A stretch of 64,000 nucleotides of DNA from Xanthomonas nasturtii (GTDB taxonomy: Bacteria; Pseudomonadota; Gammaproteobacteria; Xanthomonadales; Xanthomonadaceae), in the NCBI RefSeq assembly GCF_001660815.1, contig NZ_LYMI01000056.1:1-64000 (forward strand). Reading direction: 5' to 3'. Within the stretch, counting starts at the first letter, position 1. The number at the start of each line of letters is the position of its first letter. Positions 47,393 to 58,061 of this stretch are shown here, in pieces. Position numbers and translations under genes: made by a program. The notes below the pieces were generated by a model. The model was not told the DNA's origin and made no database searches. It saw only the letters and a list, made by a program, of their open reading frames with translations.

Positions 47393-48994
47393 ATGTCGGC
47401 TCCTTCTTCGCGTCCTGCGGCCTCGCCGCGCTGGTTCGTCGCTGGCGATCTCAATGGCTTCTTCGGCCTGGTGGTCGACAATCTTTCCATCCTCGGCTTC
47501 ATCGCGATGGCCTTGGTCGGCATCTTCCAGTTCCCGTCCGAAGTGGTGTTCGGGCGCATGTTCCCGGGCACCGCGTTCGGCGTGCTGGTGGGCAATCTGC
47601 TCTATACCTTGATGGCGCGGCGGCTGGCCGCACGGACCGGGCGCGACGACGTCACCGCCATGCCGCTGGGTCTGGATGCGCCCACCAGCATCGGCATGGC
47701 GCTGCTGGTGCTCGGCCCGGCGTTTGCCGGTTTCAAGGCGCAGGGGCTGGACCCGCAGACGGCAGCGATCGCCACCTGGAAACTGGGCATGGCTGCGTTG
47801 GTGGTGATGGGCCTGCTCAAGCTGGTGCTGTCGTTCGTGGGCGAAGCAGTGACGCGCGCGCTGCCGCGTGCGGCCTTGCTCGGTTCGATCGCCGGCATCG
47901 CGCTGGTGCTGATGGGCCTGTTGCCGCTGCTGGAAACCCTGCGCTCGCCGGTGGCCGGCTTCGTCACCCTGGGCCTGTTGCTGTACGTGCTGCTGGCCAA
48001 GGGCCGCCTGCCGACCAAGTTGCCCGGTGTGCTGGTGGCGTTCGTGATCGGTACCGCGCTGTATTACGGGCTCGGCCTGGCCGGATTGGGTGCGCCCGGT
48101 TTTGCCGTGCCAGCGTGGAATCCGCCGCAAATCGTGCTGCCGCTGCCGAACCTGGGCTTTATTGAAGGCTTGCCGGCGACGGTGGCCTACCTGCCGTTGC
48201 TGTTGCCGTTCGGCTTGTTGATGGTGGTGGGCGGCATCAACGTCAGCGAAAGCGCGCGCGCAGCCGGCGACGATTACCGCACCCGCGACATCCTGCTGGT
48301 GGAGGCCCTGGCCACGCTGGTGGCCGGCGTCTGCGGCGGTGTGGCGCAGACCACGCCCTACATCGGCCAGCCTGCGTACAAGCACATGGGCGCGCGCTCC
48401 GGCTACACGCTGCTGACGGGGGTGTTCATCGGTATTGGTGGCATGCTCGGGGTGATCAGCGGGCTGGTGCAATGGCTACCGCTGGCAGTGCTGGCGCCGA
48501 TCATTGTGTATGTCTCGATCGACATCACCACGCAGGCATTTCAGGCCACGCCCAAACAGCACGCCGGCGCGATGGTGCTGGGCTTTTTGCCGTCGGTTGC
48601 GTACCTGCTGACCATCAAGGCGCCGGGCTGGATCGCGCCAGAGCAACTGGTGGCGCTGACCACCAAGCTGGATGGCCATGGGCTGCCGGAGCTGGCAGTG
48701 ATCTTCGCACTGGGCAATGGGTTCATCATCACCGCGATGCTGTGGATCGCCACGGTGACGGCGATGATCGATGGCCGGCTGCGACGCGGCGCAGTGTTCT
48801 TGCTGGTGGCGGCGGGGCTGACCCTGTTCGGTTTGATCCATTCGGTGGACCCGCGTGGCGGCATCTATCTGCCGTGGTCGCTGCAAGGCCTGGCGCGGGT
48901 GATCAGCTGGCAGTTCGTCGGCGCCTATGTGGCGCTGGCGGTGACCTTGCTGTTGTTGTCGCTGCTGCCGGCACGCAAGCAGGCAGTGCAATGA
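47393..48994 (+). CDS. NCS2-like xanthine/uracil permease family transporter
   Basis: 533-residue inner-membrane protein with about 13 hydrophobic helices. The N-terminus WFVAGDLNGFFGLVVDNLS and the repeated glycine-rich segments (GVCGGVAQTTPYIGQPAY) place it in the nucleobase permease superfamily, in a subgroup often labelled xanthine/uracil/vitamin C permease. The substrate is not certain. The stop overlaps the start of the next gene by four bases (ATGA), linking the two. Confidence 0.8.
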   Translation: MSAPSSRPAASPRWFVAGDLNGFFGLVVDNLSILGFIAMALVGIFQFPSEVVFGRMFPGTAFGVLVGNLLYTLMARRLAARTGRDDVTAMPLGLDAPTSIGMALLVLGPAFAGFKAQGLDPQTAAIATWKLGMAALVVMGLLKLVLSFVGEAVTRALPRAALLGSIAGIALVLMGLLPLLETLRSPVAGFVTLGLLLYVLLAKGRLPTKLPGVLVAFVIGTALYYGLGLAGLGAPGFAVPAWNPPQIVLPLPNLGFIEGLPATVAYLPLLLPFGLLMVVGGINVSESARAAGDDYRTRDILLVEALATLVAGVCGGVAQTTPYIGQPAYKHMGARSGYTLLTGVFIGIGGMLGVISGLVQWLPLAVLAPIIVYVSIDITTQAFQATPKQHAGAMVLGFLPSVAYLLTIKAPGWIAPEQLVALTTKLDGHGLPELAVIFALGNGFIITAMLWIATVTAMIDGRLRRGAVFLLVAAGLTLFGLIHSVDPRGGIYLPWSLQGLARVISWQFVGAYVALAVTLLLLSLLPARKQAVQ

Positions 48995-50160
48995 GTCATC
49001 GGGTGCATGCAGTTGGGCTGATGCTTGGCGGTGCGCTGGTGCTGAGCACCGGCGGTGCGTGGGCGGCCTCGTTCGACTGCAAGCAGGCGACGACGCCCGT
49101 TGAAAAACGGGTGTGCGCGGTGCCGGCGCTTGGTCTGCTGGACGAGCAGCTGGACGAGAGCTACCAGGCGTTGATGCATACCGCGCCACGCGCGACAGTG
49201 GCCAGCCTGCGCGAGCAACAGCGCGCCTGGCTGCGCCAGCGCAATGCCTGCGCGCAGGATGCCAAGCCGGACGAGTGCCTGCAGCGCAGCCTCACCACCA
49301 GGGCCGAGGTCCTGGCCAAGGCGCTCACGGCGCAGCAACAGACGCAGGACCGCATCGTCGCCCGCATCCCTGCAAGTCCTGCCGAGGCCGCGCGGCAGCT
49401 GCAGGGCTACGACACGCCGCTGGCATCGGCATGGCTGGCGTATCTGCATCAGTTCGTCCCTGCTGCCGGTGTGGAGGCCGCAGTGGCAACTGCGCGCTTC
49501 GACAGTGCGCGCAAGGCATTGCGCAAGGCCGACGATTTTGCGGCATCGTTGCTCGATGACGCTGCCGGCTCGCCAGCCACGCCACAGCAGGAGCGTGTAT
49601 TGACCCTGCTACGCATGTGGATCGAGCGCGACAACAGCGATCACCGGCCTTACGTGCACTGCTTCATCTTCGCGGCGGTGGGCGAGCCGGCCTATGACGC
49701 ATTCGGCCCTTTGTACGGCTCGACCCGCGACGGGTTTGCGCCGATCTGCGAACCGCCGGGCGGGCTATTCGCGCTGTCCAGCTGGAAGCAGCTGGACAAG
49801 GGGTTCGATTCCTTGATCGAGGCCTTGAGCAAGGACGCCGGCACCATGCGCTATGCCAGCTACGCCGAGTGGAAAATCATTGCGCTGCGCGCATCGGTGT
49901 CGCCGCTGCTGTATCTGCAGCCGGCCCTGCGCAAGCGCTACGGCAATGACCCGGACAAGGCAGTTGCGGCCTGGAGTGGCGATGACAGCCAGTGGCCAGC
50001 CGCAGACCGCAAGGCGGTGCGCACGCTGTTGCCCAAGGTGCGTGCGGACACGGCCGCGTGGCTGGTACGCGAAAAGCACTTGCCTGCAACACAGGCCGAT
50101 CAAGCCGCAGCCGCAATCGTGGCGGCGTGGGTGAATGCGCGGTTGGGCTTCGACAATTGA
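48991..50160 (+). CDS. Secreted protein with LprI-type lysozyme-inhibitor domain (DUF1311)
   Basis: 389-residue protein, signal peptide ending GAWAA. Residues 27-100 match the LprI/DUF1311 pattern: FDCKQATTPVEKRVCAVPAL, LDEQLDESYQAL, and REQQRAWLRQRNAC with a final Cys after KPDEC, giving paired disulfides. LprI of Mycobacterium inhibits lysozyme; the activity here is inferred. The remaining 280 residues are a helical domain I do not recognise. Translationally coupled to the upstream permease. Confidence 0.78.
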   Translation: MSHRVHAVGLMLGGALVLSTGGAWAASFDCKQATTPVEKRVCAVPALGLLDEQLDESYQALMHTAPRATVASLREQQRAWLRQRNACAQDAKPDECLQRSLTTRAEVLAKALTAQQQTQDRIVARIPASPAEAARQLQGYDTPLASAWLAYLHQFVPAAGVEAAVATARFDSARKALRKADDFAASLLDDAAGSPATPQQERVLTLLRMWIERDNSDHRPYVHCFIFAAVGEPAYDAFGPLYGSTRDGFAPICEPPGGLFALSSWKQLDKGFDSLIEALSKDAGTMRYASYAEWKIIALRASVSPLLYLQPALRKRYGNDPDKAVAAWSGDDSQWPAADRKAVRTLLPKVRADTAAWLVREKHLPATQADQAAAAIVAAWVNARLGFDN

Positions 50161-50416
50161 GCGAGCCTGCAGTGCCGCTTCGTTTGAAGCGGCAGTGGTT
50201 CGTTACGGATGAGGTGAGCAGGCGGCGATACGGGCGCGTGAGGGCCGGATGTCCCCGCGCTGGTCAGCCGGCTTGTGCCGAATTGGCGCGTATTACTTGC
50301 CTAACGCCGTATTGGGTCGTCATGCGCGGTCAATGAATACGCTGCGGTGTCGCATCGATGGAACCACCGCACCATCTCATGGTCACACCGTGGATGTTGT
50401 CGATGTCAGGAGTTCC

Positions 50417-51235
50417 ATGATGCAAACGAAGTCGTCGCGCTGGCCGTGGCTGTTGGCAGTGCCGCTGATTGCCGGCGCTGCCTGGTGGCTCTTCCGCGGG
50501 CCATCCGATCCACCTGGCGTAATGCCTGCGCCGATCAGCCGGACCGCAAGCGCGGTGGCTGCCGCTGTCGCTCCATCGCCGCCGCCGCCCGCCGAACCGC
50601 GCCACCCGGTGCAGACGTTATCGGCCGATGCCGCGGACGCTGCGATTCCTGCATTGGCACAGAGCGACGATGCCGCGTGGCAGGCGCTGCTGGCGCTGGT
50701 ACGCCACGACGACGCGCTGTCGATCGTGCTGCGGACGCATCTGATCGAACGCGTGGTGGTGATGATCGATAACCTCACCCAGCCCAGCATCAGCCGTCGC
50801 GCGTCGGTACTGCAGCCGCTACCAGGCGAATTACAGGTCTCCAGCGCAGCTGATCGCAGCGTGATCGACCAGGCCAATGCAGCACGCTACGCGCCGTATG
50901 TCGCCGCATTTACCGGCGTGGACGCGCAGGCCATGGTGCGCAGCTATGTACGCTTCTACCCGTTGTTTCAGCAGGCGTATGCCAACCTGGGCGCGCCGGA
51001 CCGTTACTTCAACGACCGCGTGATCGATGTGGTCGACCATCTGTTGCGGACGCCCGAGCCGGGCCAGCCCATCGCCGTGGTGCGCGATGCGCGTGGCCGT
51101 TATCTTTTCGTAGATCCGGCGCTGGAGTCTGCATCGGTCGGGCAAAAAGCGCTGCTGCGATTGGGGCCAAGCCAGGCCGCGGCCGTGAAGGCGCAGTTGC
51201 AGCGCATTCGCACGGCGTTGTTGCAGGGCCGGTGA
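50417..51235 (+). CDS. DUF3014 membrane-anchored protein
   Basis: 272-residue protein with one N-terminal membrane segment (WPWLLAVPLIAGAAWWLF), then a Pro/Ala-rich linker and a DUF3014 domain containing RTHLIERVVVMIDNLTQPSI, YAPYVAAFTGVDAQAMVRSY and PYFNDRVI-like DRYFNDRVIDVVDHLL. The bulk is predicted to be periplasmic. Function unknown. AGGAG precedes ATG 50417; an adjacent ATG three bases later is equivalent. A terminator follows at 51266. Confidence 0.83.
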   Translation: MMQTKSSRWPWLLAVPLIAGAAWWLFRGPSDPPGVMPAPISRTASAVAAAVAPSPPPPAEPRHPVQTLSADAADAAIPALAQSDDAAWQALLALVRHDDALSIVLRTHLIERVVVMIDNLTQPSISRRASVLQPLPGELQVSSAADRSVIDQANAARYAPYVAAFTGVDAQAMVRSYVRFYPLFQQAYANLGAPDRYFNDRVIDVVDHLLRTPEPGQPIAVVRDARGRYLFVDPALESASVGQKALLRLGPSQAAAVKAQLQRIRTALLQGR

Positions 51236-51265
51236 GGCGGGTGTTTTCGAGCGATGGCCATGATG

Positions 51266-51289
51266 AAGGCCGCACGTGTGTGCGGCCTT
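51266..51289 (+). terminator. Hairpin terminator after DUF3014 gene
   Basis: AAGGCCGCAC, loop GTGT, GTGCGGCCTT. A perfect 10-bp stem about 30 bases after the stop; the T-run after it is poor. Confidence 0.6.
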
Positions 51290-51448
51290 GGATGTTGGAT
51301 GTCTGGAAGCGCAGGGGCGTGGCCAACATCGCGTGCAGTTCACGGCAGCACCCAATGTGCGGCAAGAACGATTCGCAACCTAGACCCTGGCGACCGTAGT
51401 CCCGCAAAGGACCAATCGAGGCGTATCGTCTGAGGCCGGCCGCGCTGC

Positions 51449-52156
51449 TCAGGCCGCATCCAACTCCGGATAGTGGCGAAAAATACCGTTGGTGTTGAAC
51501 GCCACCCGGCGCTCCGATGCCAGATACGCTGCGATCCGCGGGCGCTCGGCCACGCGCTGCTGCAAGGCCTTCAATCCTGGCACGTCCTTCGATAGCGTCG
51601 CCATGCGTTTGGGGAACATGTAGTCCAATCCGCTGACCAGCTGAAACAGCGAAAGGTCCACATACGAATGCGTGCCAAGGACATGCGTGCCGCCGGCCTG
51701 TTGCAGCACCTGCTCGAAATAACCCAGAAATTTGGGCAGGCGGTTGTCGCGCAGATCCTGCGCACGTTTGGCCGCTTCGGCCTGTTGGTCTTCGTAATAC
51801 AGGCCAGTGGCGATCGGGTGATGGGCGTCGTGCACTTCGGCCACCAGGTCGGCAATGGTCAGTTGCAACTGCAGTGCCTGCAAACGTGATGCTTCGTCAT
51901 CGGGTACCAGCCGCAATTGCGGGCCGATGAAGTGCAGGATCGCTGCGACCTGCGCGACCACCACATCGCCCGCACGCAAAAACGGCGGCGCGAACGGCTG
52001 CGCGCCAGCGTGCTGGCCTTCCAGAAACGTGTTCATTGCCTCGTCGCCGTCAACGCGCGCCACGTCGGTGTAGCTGGCGCCTGCATATTCCAGTGCCAGG
52101 CGCACAAACTCGCCGCGGCCTTGCAGGCCGGTCCAGTAATAGAGCTGATGATGCAT
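51449..52156 (-). CDS. Glutathione S-transferase family protein
   Basis: 235-residue cytoplasmic protein. The N-terminal thioredoxin-fold domain begins YYWTGLQGRGEFVRLALEYA, with the cis-Pro region and VVAQVAAILHFIG, which carries the Gln-Val stretch contacting glutathione. The C-terminal all-helical domain contains HVLGTHSYVDLSLFQLV, the N-capping box motif of GSTs. It resembles sigma/alpha-type GSTs in the N-terminal tyrosine. Substrate unknown. Confidence 0.85.
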   Translation of the reverse strand: MHHQLYYWTGLQGRGEFVRLALEYAGASYTDVARVDGDEAMNTFLEGQHAGAQPFAPPFLRAGDVVVAQVAAILHFIGPQLRLVPDDEASRLQALQLQLTIADLVAEVHDAHHPIATGLYYEDQQAEAAKRAQDLRDNRLPKFLGYFEQVLQQAGGTHVLGTHSYVDLSLFQLVSGLDYMFPKRMATLSKDVPGLKALQQRVAERPRIAAYLASERRVAFNTNGIFRHYPELDAA

Positions 52157-52203
52157 GCGCTGCTCCGGTCGCCCAATGGCGTCACAGCATAGAAAGCGGG
52201 CGG

Positions 52204-52512
52204 CTAGGCGGGCGTGATCGGGGTGTCAGCAGGGTGTGACCCGGCGCTGCATGGCGGCTGCGCCAGCAACCATGCCAGCTTGCGTGCACGCGGCTGGCGC
52301 TTGAGTACGCACTCCGCACGCGAGGCGCTGGCGCGGTCCGGGTAGGGGTGGCTCGCCAGGATATGCAGCGGCGGATTGGCCCGCGTGTAGCGTGCACCGG
52401 TGCCACGCAGATGCGCCTGGAAACGCCGTTCCAGATCGTTGGTGATCCCGGCGTAATAGCTGCCGTTCCGGCACTGCAGCAGATAGAGGTACCAGGGGTT
52501 GGGCGCATCCAT
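52204..52512 (-). CDS. GIY-YIG endonuclease-fold protein (YhbQ/UPF0213-like)
   Basis: 102-residue protein. [19 protein letters not shown] is the GIY-YIG motif, followed by the catalytic Arg in LERRFQAH and the Glu in RAECVLKR. The single-domain form is common in bacteria, with non-specific DNA or RNA nuclease activity in characterised members. ATG 52512 ([10 protein letters not shown]) matches the family start; the upstream extension in the same frame is not conserved. Confidence 0.87.
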   Translation of the reverse strand: MDAPNPWYLYLLQCRNGSYYAGITNDLERRFQAHLRGTGARYTRANPPLHILASHPYPDRASASRAECVLKRQPRARKLAWLLAQPPCSAGSHPADTPITPA

Positions 52513-52753
52513 CCGTGCATTATCGCCGTGTGTGCCATGCTTGTGCAGCGCGCCGTGGAGAGCGCGCATAGGCAGCCATTGCATGCGATGCAAGTCGCGA
52601 TCGACTAACCACCTGAACACTGGGTGTTTGATGCTCGTGTCGCTGGTAAACGGCATGCCGTATCGCCAGTGGCGCTTGAGCCGGCTTCGCGGTCAACGCC
52701 CGATTGCATAGCGTGCAGTGCGGCCGAGTGACCGCATCGCGACCTGCCACCTA

Positions 52754-52945
52754 CGTCGGCGCGTGGCGCTGGCCCGCGCGTTGGTGCATCGGCCGCGGCT
52801 GTTGCTGCTGGACGAACCGTTTGGGGGCGCTGGATGCATTGACCCGTATCGAAATGCAGCAGCTGATCGTGCAGCTCTGGCGGCAGCATGGCTTCACCCT
52901 GGTGCTGGTCACCCACGATGTCGCCGAGGCGTCAGCGCGGCCGAA
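52754..52945 (+). pseudogene. Fragment of an ABC transporter ATPase (SsuB/TauB-like), frameshifted
   Basis: [21 protein letters not shown], the Walker B region of an ABC ATPase, begins at 52754 in one frame. After FG an extra G (TTTGGGGGCGC) shifts the frame, and homology continues as [20 protein letters not shown] and [11 protein letters not shown] with the H-loop. Sequence before and after, including Walker A and the signature motif, is missing. This is what would remain of an aliphatic sulfonate or taurine importer ATPase. No partner permease or binding protein lies nearby. Confidence 0.75.
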
Positions 52946-53099
52946 AGCGTCTGCGCGCACCGCCTTCGTAACGCTTGCTGGGGCGGCACTGGCGTGTCCG
53001 CTGCCCGGCTTCGGCACCGGTAAGCCTTGAAACCCCGCTCGGCAACCGCATCTGCACGGTATCGCCGGCGTCGCCGGCCACCTGTTCAGAGGATTTCCC

Positions 53100-55685
<2,586 letters not shown>

Positions 55686-55920
55686 TCAAACGGCTCGATG
55701 GGCTCTGTGGCACGTCCTTGACCAGGGCGTGCCGCAGCAGCTTGCGGCGCTCCGCCCGCTGCCTGCCTCGTGGCCCCGGAGCATGGCGTTTGCTTGCTAA
55801 AAGGTACATATGCGAATCGTGCGTTTGGTTCCACCGCGGACGCAAAGCACCGACAAGCCGACCAGGCAACGCTTTGGCATGAGCTGATAACGCGCGGTTA
55901 GCACGCTGCTTGCGCGTCTT

Positions 55921-55950
55921 CGCTATCGTCGCTGCTTCCGTCCGATAGCG
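55921..55950 (+). promoter_or_regulatory. Inverted repeat just before metY
   Basis: CGCTATCG (55921-55928) and CGATAGCG (55943-55950) form a perfect 8-bp inverted repeat with a 14-base spacer, ending nine bases before the metY start. It could be an operator for a methionine or sulfur regulator, or an mRNA hairpin near the ribosome binding site. No factor can be named. Confidence 0.4.
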
Positions 55951-55959
55951 AGCCGTGCC

Positions 55960-57246
55960 ATGACCGATCCGCAGTGGAAGCCCGAAACCATCGCCGTACA
56001 CGGGGGGTATCGTCCCGACCCGACCACGCGCGCGGTGGCGGTGCCGATCTACCAGACCGTTGCCTACGCCTTCGACAATACCCAGCATGGCGCGGACCTG
56101 TTCGACCTGAAGGTGCCCGGCAACATCTACAGCCGCATCATGAATCCGACCAACGATGTGCTGGAACAGCGTGTCGCCGCGCTGGAAGGCGGCATCGGCG
56201 CGTTGGCGCTGGCGTCGGGGCAGGCGGCAGTGACCTATGCGATCCAGACCATCGCCGAGGTGGGCGACAACATCGTGTCCTCCAGTGCGTTGTATGGCGG
56301 CACCTACAATCTGTTCGCGCATACGCTGCCGCAGTTCGGCATCAGCACGCGCTTTGCCGATTACCGCGACCCGCAAGCGTTCGCCGGGTTGATCGACGAA
56401 CGCACCAAGGCAGTGTTCGTCGAGTCGATCGGCAACCCGCGAGGCAACATCACCGATATCGAAGCGGTGGCGGCCGTGGCGCATGCGCACGGCGTGCCGC
56501 TGATCGTGGACAACACCGTGGCCACGCCGTCGCTGCTGCGGCCGATCGACTTCGGTGCCGACATCGTGGTGCATTCGCTGACCAAGTATTTAGGCGGGCA
56601 CGGCAACAGCATCGGTGGGGCGATCGTGGACAGCGGGCGCTTTCCGTGGGCGGCGCACAAGGCGCGTTTTCCGCGCCTCAACGAGCCGGATGTGAGCTAT
56701 CACGGCGTGGTCTATACCGAAGCGTTGGGCGAGGCAGCGTATATCGGGCGTGCGCGGGTGGTGCCGCTGCGTAATACTGGTGCGGCGCTGTCGCCGTTCA
56801 ATGCGTTTCTGATCTTGCAAGGTATCGAAACATTGCCGCTGCGCATGGAGCGCATCAACGCCAATACCTTGGCCATTGCAAGCTATCTACAGCACCACGC
56901 ACGCGTTGCCTGGGTCAACTATGCCGCGCTGCCGGATCACCCCGAGCATGCGCTGGCGCAGAAATATCTGGGCGGCCACGGCTCCGGCGTGCTCACCTTT
57001 GGCTTGCCCGGCGGGCGTGCGGCCGGGGCGCGTTTTCTGGACGCCCTGCAGTTGTTTACGCGGCTGGTGAATATCGGCGATGCCAAATCGCTGGCGACGC
57101 ACCCGGCGTCCACCACGCATCGGCAGCTGGGCCCGGCCGAACTGGAACATGCAGGGGTGAGCGAGGACACTGTGCGGCTGTCGATCGGCATCGAGCACAT
57201 CGATGACTTGCTGGCGGATCTGGAGCAGGCGCTGCAGGGGGCGTGA
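55960..57246 (+). CDS. metY: O-acetylhomoserine (thiol)-lyase MetY
   Basis: 428-residue PLP enzyme of the Cys/Met metabolism family that makes homocysteine from O-acetylhomoserine and sulfide. PETIAVHGGYRPDPTTRAVA and VPIYQTVAYAFDN are the typical start. The PLP lysine is Lys209 in VHSLTKYLGGHGNS. The long middle insert SGRFPWAAHKARFPRLNEPD marks the MetY rather than the MetB/MetC subfamily. THPASTTHRQLGPAE near the C-terminus is conserved. Single gene, with an inverted repeat directly upstream and a composite repeat downstream. Confidence 0.94.
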   Translation: MTDPQWKPETIAVHGGYRPDPTTRAVAVPIYQTVAYAFDNTQHGADLFDLKVPGNIYSRIMNPTNDVLEQRVAALEGGIGALALASGQAAVTYAIQTIAEVGDNIVSSSALYGGTYNLFAHTLPQFGISTRFADYRDPQAFAGLIDERTKAVFVESIGNPRGNITDIEAVAAVAHAHGVPLIVDNTVATPSLLRPIDFGADIVVHSLTKYLGGHGNSIGGAIVDSGRFPWAAHKARFPRLNEPDVSYHGVVYTEALGEAAYIGRARVVPLRNTGAALSPFNAFLILQGIETLPLRMERINANTLAIASYLQHHARVAWVNYAALPDHPEHALAQKYLGGHGSGVLTFGLPGGRAAGARFLDALQLFTRLVNIGDAKSLATHPASTTHRQLGPAELEHAGVSEDTVRLSIGIEHIDDLLADLEQALQGA

Positions 57247-57255
57247 GGTTTATCG

Positions 57256-57637
57256 CCCCTCTCCTGCGGGAGATGAGTTGGGGTGAGGGTACGGAGCGGC
57301 GACGCCTACTCCCATTTGCTGGGTCGAGTTCAGCGTTGCCATTTGGCTAACACGTGTACGCACTGTCTTCAGACATGGCCTGTGGCTTCGCCCCGTACCC
57401 TCATCCGCCCCTTCGGGGCACCTTCTCCCGATGGGAGAAGGGCAGCTTGAGCCCCTCTCCCTGCGGGAGATGAGTTGGGGTGAGGGTACGGAGCGGCGAC
57501 GCCTACTCCCAGTTGCTGGGTCGAGTTCAGCGATGCCAATTGGCTAACACGTGTACGCACTGTCTTCAGACATGGCCTGTGGCTTCGCCCCGTACCCTCA
57601 TCCGCCCCTTCGGGGCACCTTCTCCCGATGGGAGAAG
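57256..57637. repeat. Two tandem copies of a composite REP element, about 186 bp each
   Basis: Copy 1 (57256-57440) and copy 2 (57452-57637) are nearly identical, differing by about four substitutions and one inserted C. Each runs from CCCCTCTCC-TGCGGGAGATG through GAGGGTACGGAGCGGCGAC and a unique core (GGCTAACACGTGTACGCACT) to GGCTTCGCCCCGTACCCTCA and CTTCTCCCGATGGGAGAAG. The ends are imperfect inverted copies, as in the element at 42.84-43.05 kb. An 11-base spacer, GGCAGCTTGAG, separates the two. Confidence 0.92.
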
Positions 57638-57737
57638 TCATCAGCAATCATCCTCCCGGCGTTGTGGCGACGCGCTGCTCTCGGCGGGCGGTCAGAGACC
57701 GCTGAGGCGCCAGCCAATCCTGCTACCATGCGCGCCC

Positions 57738-57952
57738 CTGAGGTGACTGCCGGCTGGCCGGTGGTTTAAACGGGAATCCGGTGCGCGGACCGCCTTGGCG
57801 AGCTGCAATTCCGGAGCTGCCCCCGCAACGGTGGGCGAGGTCAGATGCCGCAATACGCCACTGTGCATTAGCATGGGAAGGCGCGGCATCGGAGGCACCA
57901 GCTTCCACTCGCGAGCCCGGAGACCGGCCTGGAGGGATTGATCCGGCACGCG
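57738..57952 (+). promoter_or_regulatory. Cobalamin riboswitch
   Basis: Conserved blocks of the adenosylcobalamin riboswitch appear in order: GGTGACTGCCGG (P2 region), GGTTTAAACGGGAATCCGGT (the GGGAA-CCGGTG core), GAGCTGCCCCCGCAACGGT, and the B12-box-type sequence GAGCCCGGAGACCGGCCTGG. It ends about 110 bases before btuB, leaving room for an expression platform. High B12 should repress btuB and the operon behind it. Confidence 0.95.
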
Positions 57953-58061
57953 GTGGGCGTGGCCTTGCGCGTCTGACGCTGCGCGTCGGACGCCTGGCCC
58001 GTTGCTGCTTGCCGCCCCATTGCCCACGCGCGGGTTGGCGCGGTTCCAGGAGCAGCAGTTG

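Noticed and set aside
48991-49300. Treating the LprI-like N-terminus as an immunity protein with a neighbouring toxin
   Set aside because: No toxin-like gene or secretion marker is present around it.
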